NCBI GenBank assembly: GCA_966250335.1
Contig: CBINGZ010000006.1
Coordinates: 1 to 64,000 of the forward strand
Origin: OLB7 sp966250335
GTDB taxonomy: Bacteria > Bacteroidota > Ignavibacteria > OLB7
Reading direction: 5' to 3'
Length of the DNA stretch: 64,000 bases
In this document: piece after piece, positions 34,123-42,577 of the stretch
Layout of the letters: each line of letters begins with the position of its first letter
Position numbering within the stretch: position 1 is the stretch's first letter
Notes under the pieces: generated by a model
The model's input: only the letters and a program-made list of their open reading frames with translations
Database searches by the model: none
What the model was told of the DNA's origin: nothing
Position numbers and translations under genes: made by a program

Positions 34123-35919
34123 TCACTCCCGCTCCACCCAGGTATACTTCAGATCGATCCGCGCCATGGCGTCCAGCGACCTGTCGCGCACCCACGGCTG
34201 AAGGATCTGGAAATGATTCTCATAGAAGAGGGGAAGGACCGGAGCATCCCCCATCGCGATATTCTCGGCCGCCGAGTAATGCGCCATCCGCGCCAGCACG
34301 TCGATCGTCGAGACCCCTTTTCTGAAGAGAGCGTCGAAGCGGGCGTTCATATATCGCGTTCCGTTCGGGTAGCTCGGGAGCGTGTCGGAGGGAGGAACGT
34401 TGGCGCCGTAGAGAAGATTCAGGAAGGTCTCCGGATCGGGATAATCACCGTACCACCGTGTCCCCCAGAAGAGATACTTCCCCATCTCCGCCTGCTGCTG
34501 GAACTGGGCGAAATCGACCTGCTTGATGTCGAGCGTGATATTGAGGGTGCTGGAGATCATCCCCTGCACAGCCTCCGCCACCGTCACCAGGCGCGGCTCC
34601 GGGTAGATATAGAGAGTGACGGGGGGAAAGCCCTTCCCGTCGGGGAAGCCCGCTACGGTCATCAGCCGCTTCGCCTCCACCGGATCGAACCTGTACCCCC
34701 TGATCGAATCGACCGGATAGCTCCCGAAGACCGGAGGAATGATGCCGTGGACCGCCGGAGCGTACGGCGAGTTCTGGAGCACGTACGTCACGATCTTCTC
34801 GCGGTCGACCGCATAGCTGAACGCCCGCCTGACGTTCGGGTCCTTGAACGGTTCGCGCTGCGTGTTGAAGTCGATGAACCAGGTCAGCATGGCCGGGGTC
34901 GACTGCACCTCGTACTTGGAGTATTTATCCGTCGGCTTCTTCGTGGCGATGTCGTAGACCTCCGGGAAGAATTCCGTCGGGATACCGAACACCTCATCCA
35001 GCGTGCCGTTCTCGAACTCCCTGAACTGTGTCTTGTCGTCCTTGGCGAACTGGAACCTGAGCTTCTCCAGGAGCGGAAGCCTGTTCCCCTGGATATCGGA
35101 CTCCCAGTAGTTCGGGTTCCGCCGCAGGAGGAGTTCCTCCCCCGGCTTCCAGCTTTCGAAGATGAAGGCGCCGGAGCCGACCGGGTTCTGGAAGAAGTTC
35201 TCCCTGTACATCTCCACCGCCTCGAACGGCACGATGTTGCCGAGCGCGTTGACCAGGTAGTAGATGAAGGGAGCGTAGGGAGTGACGAGTTCGATCTGGA
35301 AGGTGGAGTCGTCGATCACCCGGAACCCCTCGATCTCCCGCATGCCGGCCGTCGTCCCGGCGTTTCCGGTGTCGGCTGCCGTGTCGGTCGCCGGGCCGGC
35401 CGCGGAATCGCGCATGCCGGCGGCGCCGTCGCGGATCGCCTCGAAATATTCGGTGGCCCCTTTCACCTTGTCCTTGAACGCCCAGAACGCCACGGTGCGG
35501 GTGCGGGGATCACAGCATCGGGTCAGGGAGTATTTGACGTCGTAAGCGTTCAGGCGTCGCCCCTTGCCGTCGGGGAAACAGGGATTGTCGTGGAAGTTGA
35601 CGTCGGTGCGGAGATCGAAGCGGTAGATGAGGCCGTCCTGGCTGATGGCGGGGAGTTTCTTCGCGACCTCCGGCACCAGCTCGAGCTTGCTGTTGAGGTC
35701 GATCAGCTTGTCGAAGATCTGCGCCGCGATATCGTCGGCATGTTTCGAGTTGATGATGACCGGATCGAGCCCGTTGGGGTCGCCTCGGAGGACATTGGAC
35801 GTGTAGACGCCGCCGTACTTCTTCCCTCCCTTCGCCTCGGTCTGCTCGACCTTCTGATCGCCGCCGCAGCCGACGGCGAAAGCGGCGAAGAGGACAATTG
35901 CCGCGATGCGTTTGATCAT
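34123..35919 (-). CDS. ABC transporter peptide-binding lipoprotein
   Basis: This 598-aa protein is a family 5 extracellular solute-binding protein (DppA/OppA type). The lipoprotein signal ends in FAVGC (Cys ~18). The SBP_bac_5 core includes KYGGVYTSNVLRGDPNGLDP, DGLIYRFDLRTDVNFHDN, LNAYDVKYSLTRCCD, NPVGSGAFIFESWKPG and DPNVRRAFSYAVDREKIVT. The WYGDYPDPETFLNLL segment is a typical ligand-pocket signature. Around residues 165-200 a low-complexity Ala/Gly/Thr insertion (GAAGMRDSAAGPATDTAADT and following) interrupts the domain. No permease or ATPase gene is adjacent. The start at 35919 follows AGGG. Confidence 0.9.
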   Translation of the reverse strand: MIKRIAAIVLFAAFAVGCGGDQKVEQTEAKGGKKYGGVYTSNVLRGDPNGLDPVIINSKHADDIAAQIFDKLIDLNSKLELVPEVAKKLPAISQDGLIYRFDLRTDVNFHDNPCFPDGKGRRLNAYDVKYSLTRCCDPRTRTVAFWAFKDKVKGATEYFEAIRDGAAGMRDSAAGPATDTAADTGNAGTTAGMREIEGFRVIDDSTFQIELVTPYAPFIYYLVNALGNIVPFEAVEMYRENFFQNPVGSGAFIFESWKPGEELLLRRNPNYWESDIQGNRLPLLEKLRFQFAKDDKTQFREFENGTLDEVFGIPTEFFPEVYDIATKKPTDKYSKYEVQSTPAMLTWFIDFNTQREPFKDPNVRRAFSYAVDREKIVTYVLQNSPYAPAVHGIIPPVFGSYPVDSIRGYRFDPVEAKRLMTVAGFPDGKGFPPVTLYIYPEPRLVTVAEAVQGMISSTLNITLDIKQVDFAQFQQQAEMGKYLFWGTRWYGDYPDPETFLNLLYGANVPPSDTLPSYPNGTRYMNARFDALFRKGVSTIDVLARMAHYSAAENIAMGDAPVLPLFYENHFQILQPWVRDRSLDAMARIDLKYTWVERE

Positions 35920-36081
35920 ATCCCTGGTGATTGGGTTGACACGTTCGCTCCGGAGCGCGCCGGCCCGGAGTGCGGCAAAGGTAACGAAGTACCGGGAGAA
36001 ATCCGGCGAAATACGGGATACGGGGAGGAAGTGGGGGAAACGAAACGCGCCGGTCCTGAAGAACAGGACCGGCGCCGAAAG

Positions 36082-36155
36082 TCGGGGAGGCCGGATTCGA
36101 ACCGACGACCTTCTGCTCCCAAAGCAGACGCGATACCGGGCTACGCTACTCCCCG
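36082..36155 (-). tRNA. tRNA-Pro (anticodon TGG)
   Basis: The minus strand gives a full cloverleaf of 74 nt. The acceptor CGGGGAG pairs with CTCCCCG. The anticodon stem TCTGC/GCAGA encloses loop TTTGGGA, with anticodon TGG. The T arm is GTCGG-TTCGAAT-CCGGC. The CCA end is not encoded. Confidence 0.95.
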
Positions 36156-36392
36156 AGCAGGCCGCCGCCGTTGAAGCGACGCCTGCAAATGTGGCGATTT
36201 GCTCCGCCGCACGCAAGCATGAAGGTGAGCGGAACGCAGTTGCTTACAAGATGGAAGAAGTATCGCAGGAAGAGGCTCCGGCAATCGCGCCCCGCGGTTT
36301 CCGTCTCCCCGACAGCACCACAACGACCGGTAACATCAGCGCAGACGCTTAGAGGTAGTGCACCGTTCACCACATGCCGCTATCTTGGTAGC

Positions 36393-36411
36393 GGTATCAT
36401 TTTATGATACC
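36393..36411. promoter_or_regulatory. Palindromic operator of hicAB
   Basis: GGTATCAT (36393-36400), a TTT spacer, and ATGATACC (36404-36411) form a perfect inverted repeat. It ends three bases before the hicA ATG. It follows a candidate -7 element TATCTTGG (36381-36388), so a bound HicB dimer would block initiation. Confidence 0.65.
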
Positions 36412-36414
36412 ACC

Positions 36415-36675
36415 ATGAAACTCAGCACCCGGCTTCGAGTCACGCTCGAGCTGATATTCCACGGCCCCGTCCACCCGAATATTCTCTGGACGGATATCGA
36501 GAACCTTTTTCGCGTCCACGGGGCAAGGATCATTGAAGGTCGAGGATCGCGGGTACGAATAGAACTGAGGGGCGCTTCCATCGTCGTTCATCGGCCCCAC
36601 CCCTTCAGGGAGACTCGCAGACACACCATTAGAACTGTTCGCGCATTCTTCAACAGCATAGGGATAACTCCATGA
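36415..36675 (+). CDS. hicA: HicA-family toxin
   Basis: This 86-aa dsRBD-fold protein is the mRNA-interferase toxin of a type II system. The fold pattern is VHPNILWTDIENLFRVHGAR, IIEGRGSRVRIELRGASIVV and HRPHPFRETRRHTIRTVRAF. This is the HicA subfamily in which the usual GSH is GSR and a conserved HRPHP follows the next strand. The order hicA-hicB with a 4-base ATGA overlap is typical. An ATG at 36358 would add 19 residues and cross the operator, so 36415 is chosen. Confidence 0.85.
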   Translation: MKLSTRLRVTLELIFHGPVHPNILWTDIENLFRVHGARIIEGRGSRVRIELRGASIVVHRPHPFRETRRHTIRTVRAFFNSIGITP

Positions 36676-37172
36676 TCAAGTACAAGGGATATACCGGCAC
36701 CGTCGACGTCGATTTCGAGGATGGCGTCCTTCACGGGCACGTGCTCCATCTGCGCGACATCATCACCTTCGAGGGGAACACGGTACAGGAAATCGAGCAG
36801 GCGTTCAGAGATTCCGTCGACGACTATCTCGAGTTCTGCCAGGAACTGGGGAAGGCGCCGGAGAAACCGTTCTCCGGGCACTTCACCGTACGGATCGCTC
36901 CCGACCTGCATCAGCGCATTACGCTGGAGGCGACGCGCCGCAGGATGAGCCTGAACCAGTGGGTCGGCGAGGTGTTTGAAGAGGGGCTGCAAGGAACCGA
37001 GGAGCTGATGAAGGAGCAGGCGAAGAAACGCCTTCTGAGAGATCTGGAGGAAAAGGAAAAGGAGAGACGGAGAGAAAAGAAGGAGAAGAAGCAGGCCGCC
37101 GCCCAGAAGGCTGCTGCGCAGAAGGCTGTGGCGCCGAAAGCTCCACGATCCACACGCAGGAAGACCGAATAG
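36672..37172 (+). CDS. hicB: HicB-family antitoxin with long basic tail
   Basis: This 166-aa antitoxin has an N-terminal HicB fold (~1-70, YKGYTGTVDVDFEDGVLHGH, FEGNTVQEIEQAFRDSVDDY). A ribbon-helix-helix region (~72-110, HFTVRIAPDLHQRITLEATR, RRMSLNQWVGEVFEEGL) should bind DNA. The rest (~115-166) is very long for HicB: a charged coil (ELMKEQAKKRLLRDLEEKEK) and then a Lys/Ala-rich tail with AAAQKA and similar units. This resembles histone-like or nucleic-acid-binding tails. It is probably autoregulatory through the palindrome at 36393-36411. A terminator follows at 37215. Confidence 0.88.
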   Translation: MIKYKGYTGTVDVDFEDGVLHGHVLHLRDIITFEGNTVQEIEQAFRDSVDDYLEFCQELGKAPEKPFSGHFTVRIAPDLHQRITLEATRRRMSLNQWVGEVFEEGLQGTEELMKEQAKKRLLRDLEEKEKERRREKKEKKQAAAQKAAAQKAVAPKAPRSTRRKTE

Positions 37173-37214
37173 CTCACGGGCGCCTCCCGGCATCGTCCGG
37201 AACACCCGGCATGC

Positions 37215-37254
37215 AACGACGAAGCCCGACCTTCCGGCCGGGCTTCGTCGTTTT
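37215..37254. terminator. Terminator after hicAB
   Basis: AACGACGAAGCCCG (37215-37228) and CGGGCTTCGTCGTT (37239-37252) form a perfect 14-bp stem, followed by TT. It lies between convergent hicB and the DSCC-repeat lipoprotein gene. Confidence 0.88.
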
Positions 37255-37287
37255 CCGATCTTCTATCGGGGAACGATCCTCGGTATC

Positions 37288-39051
37288 CTACAACCGGATC
37301 GTCTCCTGAAGGCGCTTGCATTCGTTGAAGGTGAAGCTGACCGTCTGCGATTCGAAACCGCTCTTCGAGATCGTCACCGTATAGGTTCCCTTGCAGAGTC
37401 CCTCGTAGAGATACCATCCCTCGGCCCCGGTCGTCCCTTCGGCCACGACGGTGTTGCCGTCGGAGATCACCACGGTGGCGCCGGAGAGCCATCCCGCCTC
37501 GGCCACCGTCGCATCCTTCACACGGAGTTTGAGCGACGCGGTGCAGCAGCTGTCGGGGTCCGGACCGCCGGTCTTGCTCATCGTCTTCTCCACCACGACC
37601 GACTCGTTGCAGCCGATCCCCTTGGCGAACTCGATCGCCCCGTATCCCTCGCGCGTCACCTCGATCACGTAATCGGCCTTGCAGAGCTCCTCCATCCTGA
37701 CGTAGCCGTCGCCGTTCGTCTTGACCGTACGGACCGCCGTTCCCCCCTTCCAGAGCTTCACCGTCGCGTTCGCCACGGCGGCGCCGGTCGCCGCGTCGCG
37801 GACGATCACCTTGATCGCTCCCCCGCAGCAGGAATCGCCGTTGCCGTTCGACTCGGCCAGAAGCTTCATCGTCCGTTCCACTCTCCCGTTGCAGCCGAGC
37901 TCGATCGCCGACTCCCTCCCCTTGTAGCCGGCCTTCAGCACGCTGATCTCGTAGCGTCCCTCGCAGAGATCGCCGAAGGTCACGCTTCCTCCCTCGCTCG
38001 TTTTGGCGGCGACGACCGAACCGTTCTTCCAGAGCTTGACGGTGGCGCCGGAGAGGAACTCGCCGGAGGTGGAATCGCGCGGCACCACGATGATCGTACC
38101 GTCGCAGCAGCTGTCGTTCCGTTCGGCGATCGGGACCATCGTCCGTTCGACGTTCTCGGTTCCGTTGCAGGAGACCGAGGCGCTGAACTCGAGCACACGA
38201 TATCCCTCACGGGCGATCCGCAGGTCGTACGATCCGGAGCAGAGCTCGTTGAAGGTCGCGCCGTCGTCGGTGGTCGTCTTCACTCTCGGCTCCATCCCGC
38301 TCCGCCGGACCTTGACCTCCGCCCCGCTGATGATCGCCCCGGTGGCCGAATCGCGCGCGATGACCTTGATGGTGCTGTTGCAGCAGGAGTCTCCCGACGG
38401 ATTCTCGGTGTTCGTCTTCGCGACAAGCTCGTACGCCGCCACGACGCTGTCGCATCCGTCGATCTCGATTTCGGTCTCAAGAACCTTGTAGCCCTCCCGC
38501 GCGATCCGGAGGGAGTAGGAGCCGGCGGTCAGCGCGGCGAAGAGAACCCGCCCGTTGTCGTCGGTGAGGGTCTTGGTCTTCAGCCGATCCCCCCGCCTGA
38601 TCCTGACCTCGGCCCCGGAGATCGCGGCCCCCGTGGAGTCATCGGTGATCGTCAGCGAAAGGCCGGCGCAGGCGCTGTCGTCGTTCACCATGTTGAGACG
38701 GACGCCCCCCTGTCCCCCGGCCGATCCGATCGCCGCAGCAAGAGCGGATGAGAAGGTGACGAAATCCTCATGGCTGACCTGGAGGGTCAGCCCGTTGAAC
38801 TCCGAGGGAAGAGCGGAGAGAAGGAACGCCCCTTCCTCGTCGGTCGTGTCGGCCGAGATGAGAGCGTTGGAGGATCCGAGCGCCTTGACGATCGCGTTCG
38901 GAACGATATATCCCTGCCCGTCGACGACCACACCGGAGACCGTCTCGTTCCCCGAGGGAGCGTTCGGCGCATCGTTGTCGCATGCCGTGAAGAAGAGGCC
39001 GCAGATCAGCGCGACACAGGCAAGCAGTCGATACGGAAGCATCGATTTCAT
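37288..39051 (-). CDS. Lipoprotein of tandem carboxypeptidase-regulatory-like modules with DSCC linkers
   Basis: This 587-aa protein has a lipoprotein signal with lipobox FFTAC. Six Ig-like CarboxypepD_reg modules follow, each with a pattern such as SGAEVRIRRGDRLKTKTLTD, DNGRVLF and GSYSLRIAREGYKVLE. Four modules begin with a DSCC motif (GDSCCNST, NDSCCDGT, GDSCCGGA, PDSCCTAS) and one with DSAC. Each also carries a single Cys before VV or ERT (DGCDSVV, SCNGTENVE, GCNGRVE, GCNESVV). The regular cysteines suggest repeated disulphides. The first module (~40-115) is more like a classic CarboxypepD_reg domain (SGVVVDGQGYIVPNAIVKAL). It is probably anchored in the outer membrane; its function is unknown. 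Confidence 0.8.
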   Translation of the reverse strand: MKSMLPYRLLACVALICGLFFTACDNDAPNAPSGNETVSGVVVDGQGYIVPNAIVKALGSSNALISADTTDEEGAFLLSALPSEFNGLTLQVSHEDFVTFSSALAAAIGSAGGQGGVRLNMVNDDSACAGLSLTITDDSTGAAISGAEVRIRRGDRLKTKTLTDDNGRVLFAALTAGSYSLRIAREGYKVLETEIEIDGCDSVVAAYELVAKTNTENPSGDSCCNSTIKVIARDSATGAIISGAEVKVRRSGMEPRVKTTTDDGATFNELCSGSYDLRIAREGYRVLEFSASVSCNGTENVERTMVPIAERNDSCCDGTIIVVPRDSTSGEFLSGATVKLWKNGSVVAAKTSEGGSVTFGDLCEGRYEISVLKAGYKGRESAIELGCNGRVERTMKLLAESNGNGDSCCGGAIKVIVRDAATGAAVANATVKLWKGGTAVRTVKTNGDGYVRMEELCKADYVIEVTREGYGAIEFAKGIGCNESVVVEKTMSKTGGPDPDSCCTASLKLRVKDATVAEAGWLSGATVVISDGNTVVAEGTTGAEGWYLYEGLCKGTYTVTISKSGFESQTVSFTFNECKRLQETIRL

Positions 39052-39199
39052 TGCGTTCAGTAGAAAAAGTGAAGGAAAAAACCGTCGGGACGCGAACGCG
39101 CCGTTAGGGGGGCGGCCGGTTGACACACCAGCAAAGGATTGGTTACGCCCGGTCCCTCCCCGGCCGGCGACGACCGGGGAAGAACCGGAGAACGATCTT

Positions 39200-40186
39200 C
39201 TACAGTTCCAGGCGGAGGCCCGTCACGAACCGCACCCCCTCCGAGGAGGAGGGATCGTTCCGGTGCTGATACACCGGCAGCATCGCCGAGAGGTCGAGCC
39301 TGACCGACCGATAGGCGATCTGCCCGCCGAGGGTGGTATAGCCGGAAAGAAAGCCCGACCGTTCGTCGATCACCCCCTCCACCCTGTCTCTGGCGGCCGA
39401 CTCCCCCCTGAGTCCGGCGATGCCGACGACGGCGAACTCCTCCTCGTTGTCGCGGTAGAGATCGCGGTTGACCGTGGAGGAGAGGGCGAGCGAATTGCCG
39501 ATCCGGTCCCGCTCCGGGTTCGATGTGTTGATCTTCCCGAAGAGGTCGGCGGCAAAGGTCCATCCCTCCGATTGCAGGGTCATGGTGCCGTTCAGCACCA
39601 GATCGACCGAGCCGCTCCCCGGCTGCAGCCGCGGGTCGAGACGCTCCCCGCTGCCGTCACGAAGCATGTAGTCGCCGAGCGGCGCCTTGACTCCGGCGCC
39701 GAGCAGGAGTACGGTCGAAGGTCCGTCGGGGAGAAGGTTCGGCATGATGTAGTGAGCCATCACCATCGGATCTCCCGTCCCCTTCACGGAGAGACGTCCC
39801 GTCGACTCGACATCGAGAAGGGTGACCGGGAGCACGGCGGTCGCCATGAAGTTCTGCGAGAAATGGTGCCGGTAGGCGAGCTCGAACGTCGAGCGCGTTT
39901 CCCGTTCCATGATCGTTTCATCACCGCCGGTATGTCCTCCATGGTAGGGACGGGGCGGCTCGACCCCATGGAGCAGGCCGCTCCCCGCCGCCGGTTTCAG
40001 ATGGGGGACGACAGGTCCGGAGGCCGAACCGGAGGTCGACCGCTGGTAGAGATAATGGATCGTGAATTGATCCGATGTCGAGTAATAGGGGTTGATCCCC
40101 ATGAGACAGTTGCAGAAATCACAGGAGAGCGCCGGAACGGGGGCCAGCGCCAGCAATCCTCCCAGAACGATATGGACAGGCTTCAT
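39200..40186 (-). CDS. Outer-membrane protein with N-terminal CDFCNC motif
   Basis: This 328-aa protein has a signal peptide (1-21, LALAPVPALS). The mature protein starts CDFCNCLMGINPYYSTSDQF, so three cysteines lie within six residues at its N-terminus. The rest is beta-barrel-like (FTIHYLYQRSTSG, STFELAYRHHFSQNFMATAV, VLLLGAGVKAPLGDYML, FVTGLRLEL), with a His-rich loop around 75-85 (HGVEPPRPYHGGHTGG). It ends in a Leu-Glu-Leu terminus. The fold resembles transporter-type barrels of the phenol-degradation MetA group. The Cys and His features suggest metal contact, for example copper, but this is an inference. It follows a small Cys-motif membrane protein on the same strand. Confidence 0.75.
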   Translation of the reverse strand: MKPVHIVLGGLLALAPVPALSCDFCNCLMGINPYYSTSDQFTIHYLYQRSTSGSASGPVVPHLKPAAGSGLLHGVEPPRPYHGGHTGGDETIMERETRSTFELAYRHHFSQNFMATAVLPVTLLDVESTGRLSVKGTGDPMVMAHYIMPNLLPDGPSTVLLLGAGVKAPLGDYMLRDGSGERLDPRLQPGSGSVDLVLNGTMTLQSEGWTFAADLFGKINTSNPERDRIGNSLALSSTVNRDLYRDNEEEFAVVGIAGLRGESAARDRVEGVIDERSGFLSGYTTLGGQIAYRSVRLDLSAMLPVYQHRNDPSSSEGVRFVTGLRLEL

Positions 40187-40343
40187 CGATGCCTCTGTAC
40201 AGACAGGTGGGGTTGAATGGACGGGTACGCGAGCATGACACGCCTCTCGACATTCGCGATTCGACGATCGCGGAAACGGAGAGGTACGGGTCGTGCGTCC
40301 GGCGGTCGGGATCGAGTCCGTTGCCGTGGAGCAGGGTTCCTTC

Positions 40344-40721
40344 TCAGGAGAAGGGGAGGGGGGAGATACGAAGATTCGGCGGAGGTTCGATCTCCTTCGG
40401 GAAACCGTCGGCGATGCCGGCCGCACCCGTCGGGTCGAAGGGAACGACGCACGGCGGGACCAGGGAGAGGGAGTTTTCCGAGATCAGAAAGGGGAGCGGT
40501 TCCTGAAGATATCTGGGAGCCGAGGGGGCGGTGGGCTTCTCCTGCGCACCTGTCACGGCGCGGATATGGCAGCGGCCGTGACAGGAGGGATCGTCCCGGT
40601 TGACGCAGTACGTCCCGGCGATCCGGTCGGCATAGAGGTAGTAGACGGCCCACGTCAGCGGCACGCTCATGGTGTAGAGCGTGAAGCAGAGAGCGAGCAT
40701 GAGATGGAGAAGCCGTCGCAT
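40344..40721 (-). CDS. Small membrane-anchored protein with C-x7-C-x3-C motif
   Basis: This 125-aa protein starts at an ATG at 40721. One N-terminal hydrophobic helix (residues ~5-28, HLMLALCFTLYTMSVPLTWA) is followed by TYCVNRDDPSCHGRCHI. The three cysteines of this motif are like those in small Bacteroidota proteins (C-N-K-D/N-K-P then C-G-K-C) often found next to outer-membrane transporter genes. I recall this pattern but cannot check it. The remaining residues are Pro-rich with no domain. It lies upstream of the CDFCNC outer-membrane protein on the same strand, 157 bases apart. A role in metal binding or transport is possible. Confidence 0.65.
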   Translation of the reverse strand: MRRLLHLMLALCFTLYTMSVPLTWAVYYLYADRIAGTYCVNRDDPSCHGRCHIRAVTGAQEKPTAPSAPRYLQEPLPFLISENSLSLVPPCVVPFDPTGAAGIADGFPKEIEPPPNLRISPLPFS

Positions 40722-40843
40722 CGTTGCCGTCGTGATCCGGTTCGGAGCCGCGAGGGGGGAATCCCCCGTCGGCGGACGGCGCGAATGTACGACATCGGAA
40801 TGTCCTGAAGTATCGCAATGTGGGACGGCCGCGATCCCCCGGC

Positions 40844-42379
40844 TCAGTCGTCGGCCGGGGGGAGATCGCGGATCGCCGGTCCGTTCAGGATCTTCCCGTA
40901 CGGATCGAAGCGCGAACCGTGGCAGGGACAGTCCCAGGAGGTCTCCTCGGAGTTCCACTCCAGCACGCACCCCAGATGGGTACAGGCGGCCGAACGCTCG
41001 TGCAGGACCCCCTGCGGGTCGCGATAGGCGGCGATCTTCTTCAGTCCTCGCCTGATCACCCTCCCCTCTCCCGCCGGGATATCTTCGACCGAATCGACCT
41101 CTCCCGGCGTGACCCAGGCGGCAAGCTGCTCTACAACTTCCTTCCCTTCCTTCAAAAAATCAGGGGTTGCCTTTAACGTAATCCTTGAAGGATCGTACAG
41201 TACGGCCCAGTGATTCTCACGTCCCATGATGAGATCGGTGATCAGGATACCACCAATCGTTCCGTGCGTCATCCCGTTGCCGGAGTCGCCGGTGATCACA
41301 TAGACATTATCCGTATCCATCGGATTTCTGCCGATAAACGCCATGCCGTCGACCGGCTCCATCACCTGACCCGACCAGCGATACTCAACCGATTCGATCA
41401 TCGGGAACCTCTCCCGCGCCCATTCCTCCAGGCAGCGGTAGCGCTCCTCCGCGTCATCCTCGGTCCCGGTCTTGTGATCCTCTCCCCCGACGATGAGGAT
41501 GTCGTATCCCGCCGCGGAGGCTCCGTCCGACTCGAGCCGGATGTAGTGATAGGGATCGGGGGTATCCCAGTAGAGCCCCTTCGGCACCGAGCCGGCGGGG
41601 ACCCGCGCGCCGATGACGTAGGTCCGGTAGGGGGCCTGCTTGGTATGGATGGCGAACATATTGTTGACCGGCGAGTTCGTGGCGACGACCACGGCGCCGG
41701 CGGTGATGACCGCTCCGGTCCGCGTTCTGACGATCGCGGGTGATCCGCCGGAGATCTCGTCGGCATGGGTTCCGGTGTGCAGTCGCCCACCCATCCGGAC
41801 GATCCCCTCGGCAAGCCCGCGCAGATATTTCAGCGGATGGAACTGCGCCTGGCGGGGGAACCTGAGAGAATCGCCGGTATTGAAAAAGGGGAAGGGGGAT
41901 TCCCGAAGGTACTCCACCCCGGTCAGTCCGGCCCTGTGCGCGGCGCGCATCTCGTTCCCGAGGATCTCGGTCGACTCGCCGGGCGGAACGAAGAGGTAGC
42001 CGTTGACCCGCTCGAAGTCGCAGTCGATCCCCTCCTCCCTGACGATGACCTCGACGGCGTCGATCGCCGCGGTATGGCTTTCGGCGGCGATCCGTGCCCC
42101 TTCCTCGCCGTGAAGCCGTTCGATCTCCAGGTAGCGGTCGTCGAGCGCGCAGGTGATATGAGCGGTGGTTCTGCCGGTCTCCCCTCCCCCGACGGGACCG
42201 TCATCGATCACGACGACACGCTTCCCGTCGCGCAGGAGCAGGTAGGCCGTGGTCATGCCGGAGATGCCGGCGCCGACGATGCAGACGTCGGTTTCGATAT
42301 CGTGGTCGAGCGGCGGGTAGTGCGGCATATCCGTCGTCGTCGTCCATACCGACCTGCTTCCGCCTGATTGATCGTTCAT
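40844..42379 (-). CDS. FAD-dependent oxidoreductase with C-terminal Rieske domain
   Basis: This 511-aa protein combines a DAO-type FAD domain and a [2Fe-2S] Rieske domain. The dinucleotide-binding motif VCIVGAGISGMTTAYLLL is at ~33-52 and VVVIDDGPVGGGETGRTTAH follows. The C-terminal ~90 residues carry the Rieske pair CTHLGC and CPCHGS (Cys-x-His with a later Cys-x2-His). The middle includes VYVITGDSGNGMTHGTIGG. Such fusions are annotated as Rieske-type amino-acid or sugar oxidoreductases, and their substrates are unknown. The start at 42379 has GGAGAAACA just upstream. It may share a locus with the upstream TonB-domain gene only by being divergent. Confidence 0.9.
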   Translation of the reverse strand: MNDQSGGSRSVWTTTTDMPHYPPLDHDIETDVCIVGAGISGMTTAYLLLRDGKRVVVIDDGPVGGGETGRTTAHITCALDDRYLEIERLHGEEGARIAAESHTAAIDAVEVIVREEGIDCDFERVNGYLFVPPGESTEILGNEMRAAHRAGLTGVEYLRESPFPFFNTGDSLRFPRQAQFHPLKYLRGLAEGIVRMGGRLHTGTHADEISGGSPAIVRTRTGAVITAGAVVVATNSPVNNMFAIHTKQAPYRTYVIGARVPAGSVPKGLYWDTPDPYHYIRLESDGASAAGYDILIVGGEDHKTGTEDDAEERYRCLEEWARERFPMIESVEYRWSGQVMEPVDGMAFIGRNPMDTDNVYVITGDSGNGMTHGTIGGILITDLIMGRENHWAVLYDPSRITLKATPDFLKEGKEVVEQLAAWVTPGEVDSVEDIPAGEGRVIRRGLKKIAAYRDPQGVLHERSAACTHLGCVLEWNSEETSWDCPCHGSRFDPYGKILNGPAIRDLPPADD

Positions 42380-42577
42380 TGTTTCTCCATGATGGTGCGG
42401 TCCTCCTCCGCTCATAACCTCCGTTCGGCAAACGAGCGTTCCCGCGGCGTCCCCCGATCCGGGCGTCAAACTTTATAGTATCACAACCCGCCTCATGCGC
42501 TATATTCCGACGATGAACATGCAGGCACGGCGACGTGCCCCCGGTCTCAGCAATGACTCCCGACGCCTCGATCCCCG

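Noticed and set aside
33961..36174. A 737-codon plus-strand open frame
   Set aside because: It is a shadow of the ABC peptide-binding lipoprotein on the minus strand. It is Arg-rich with no domain, and it runs into the tRNA-Pro gene.
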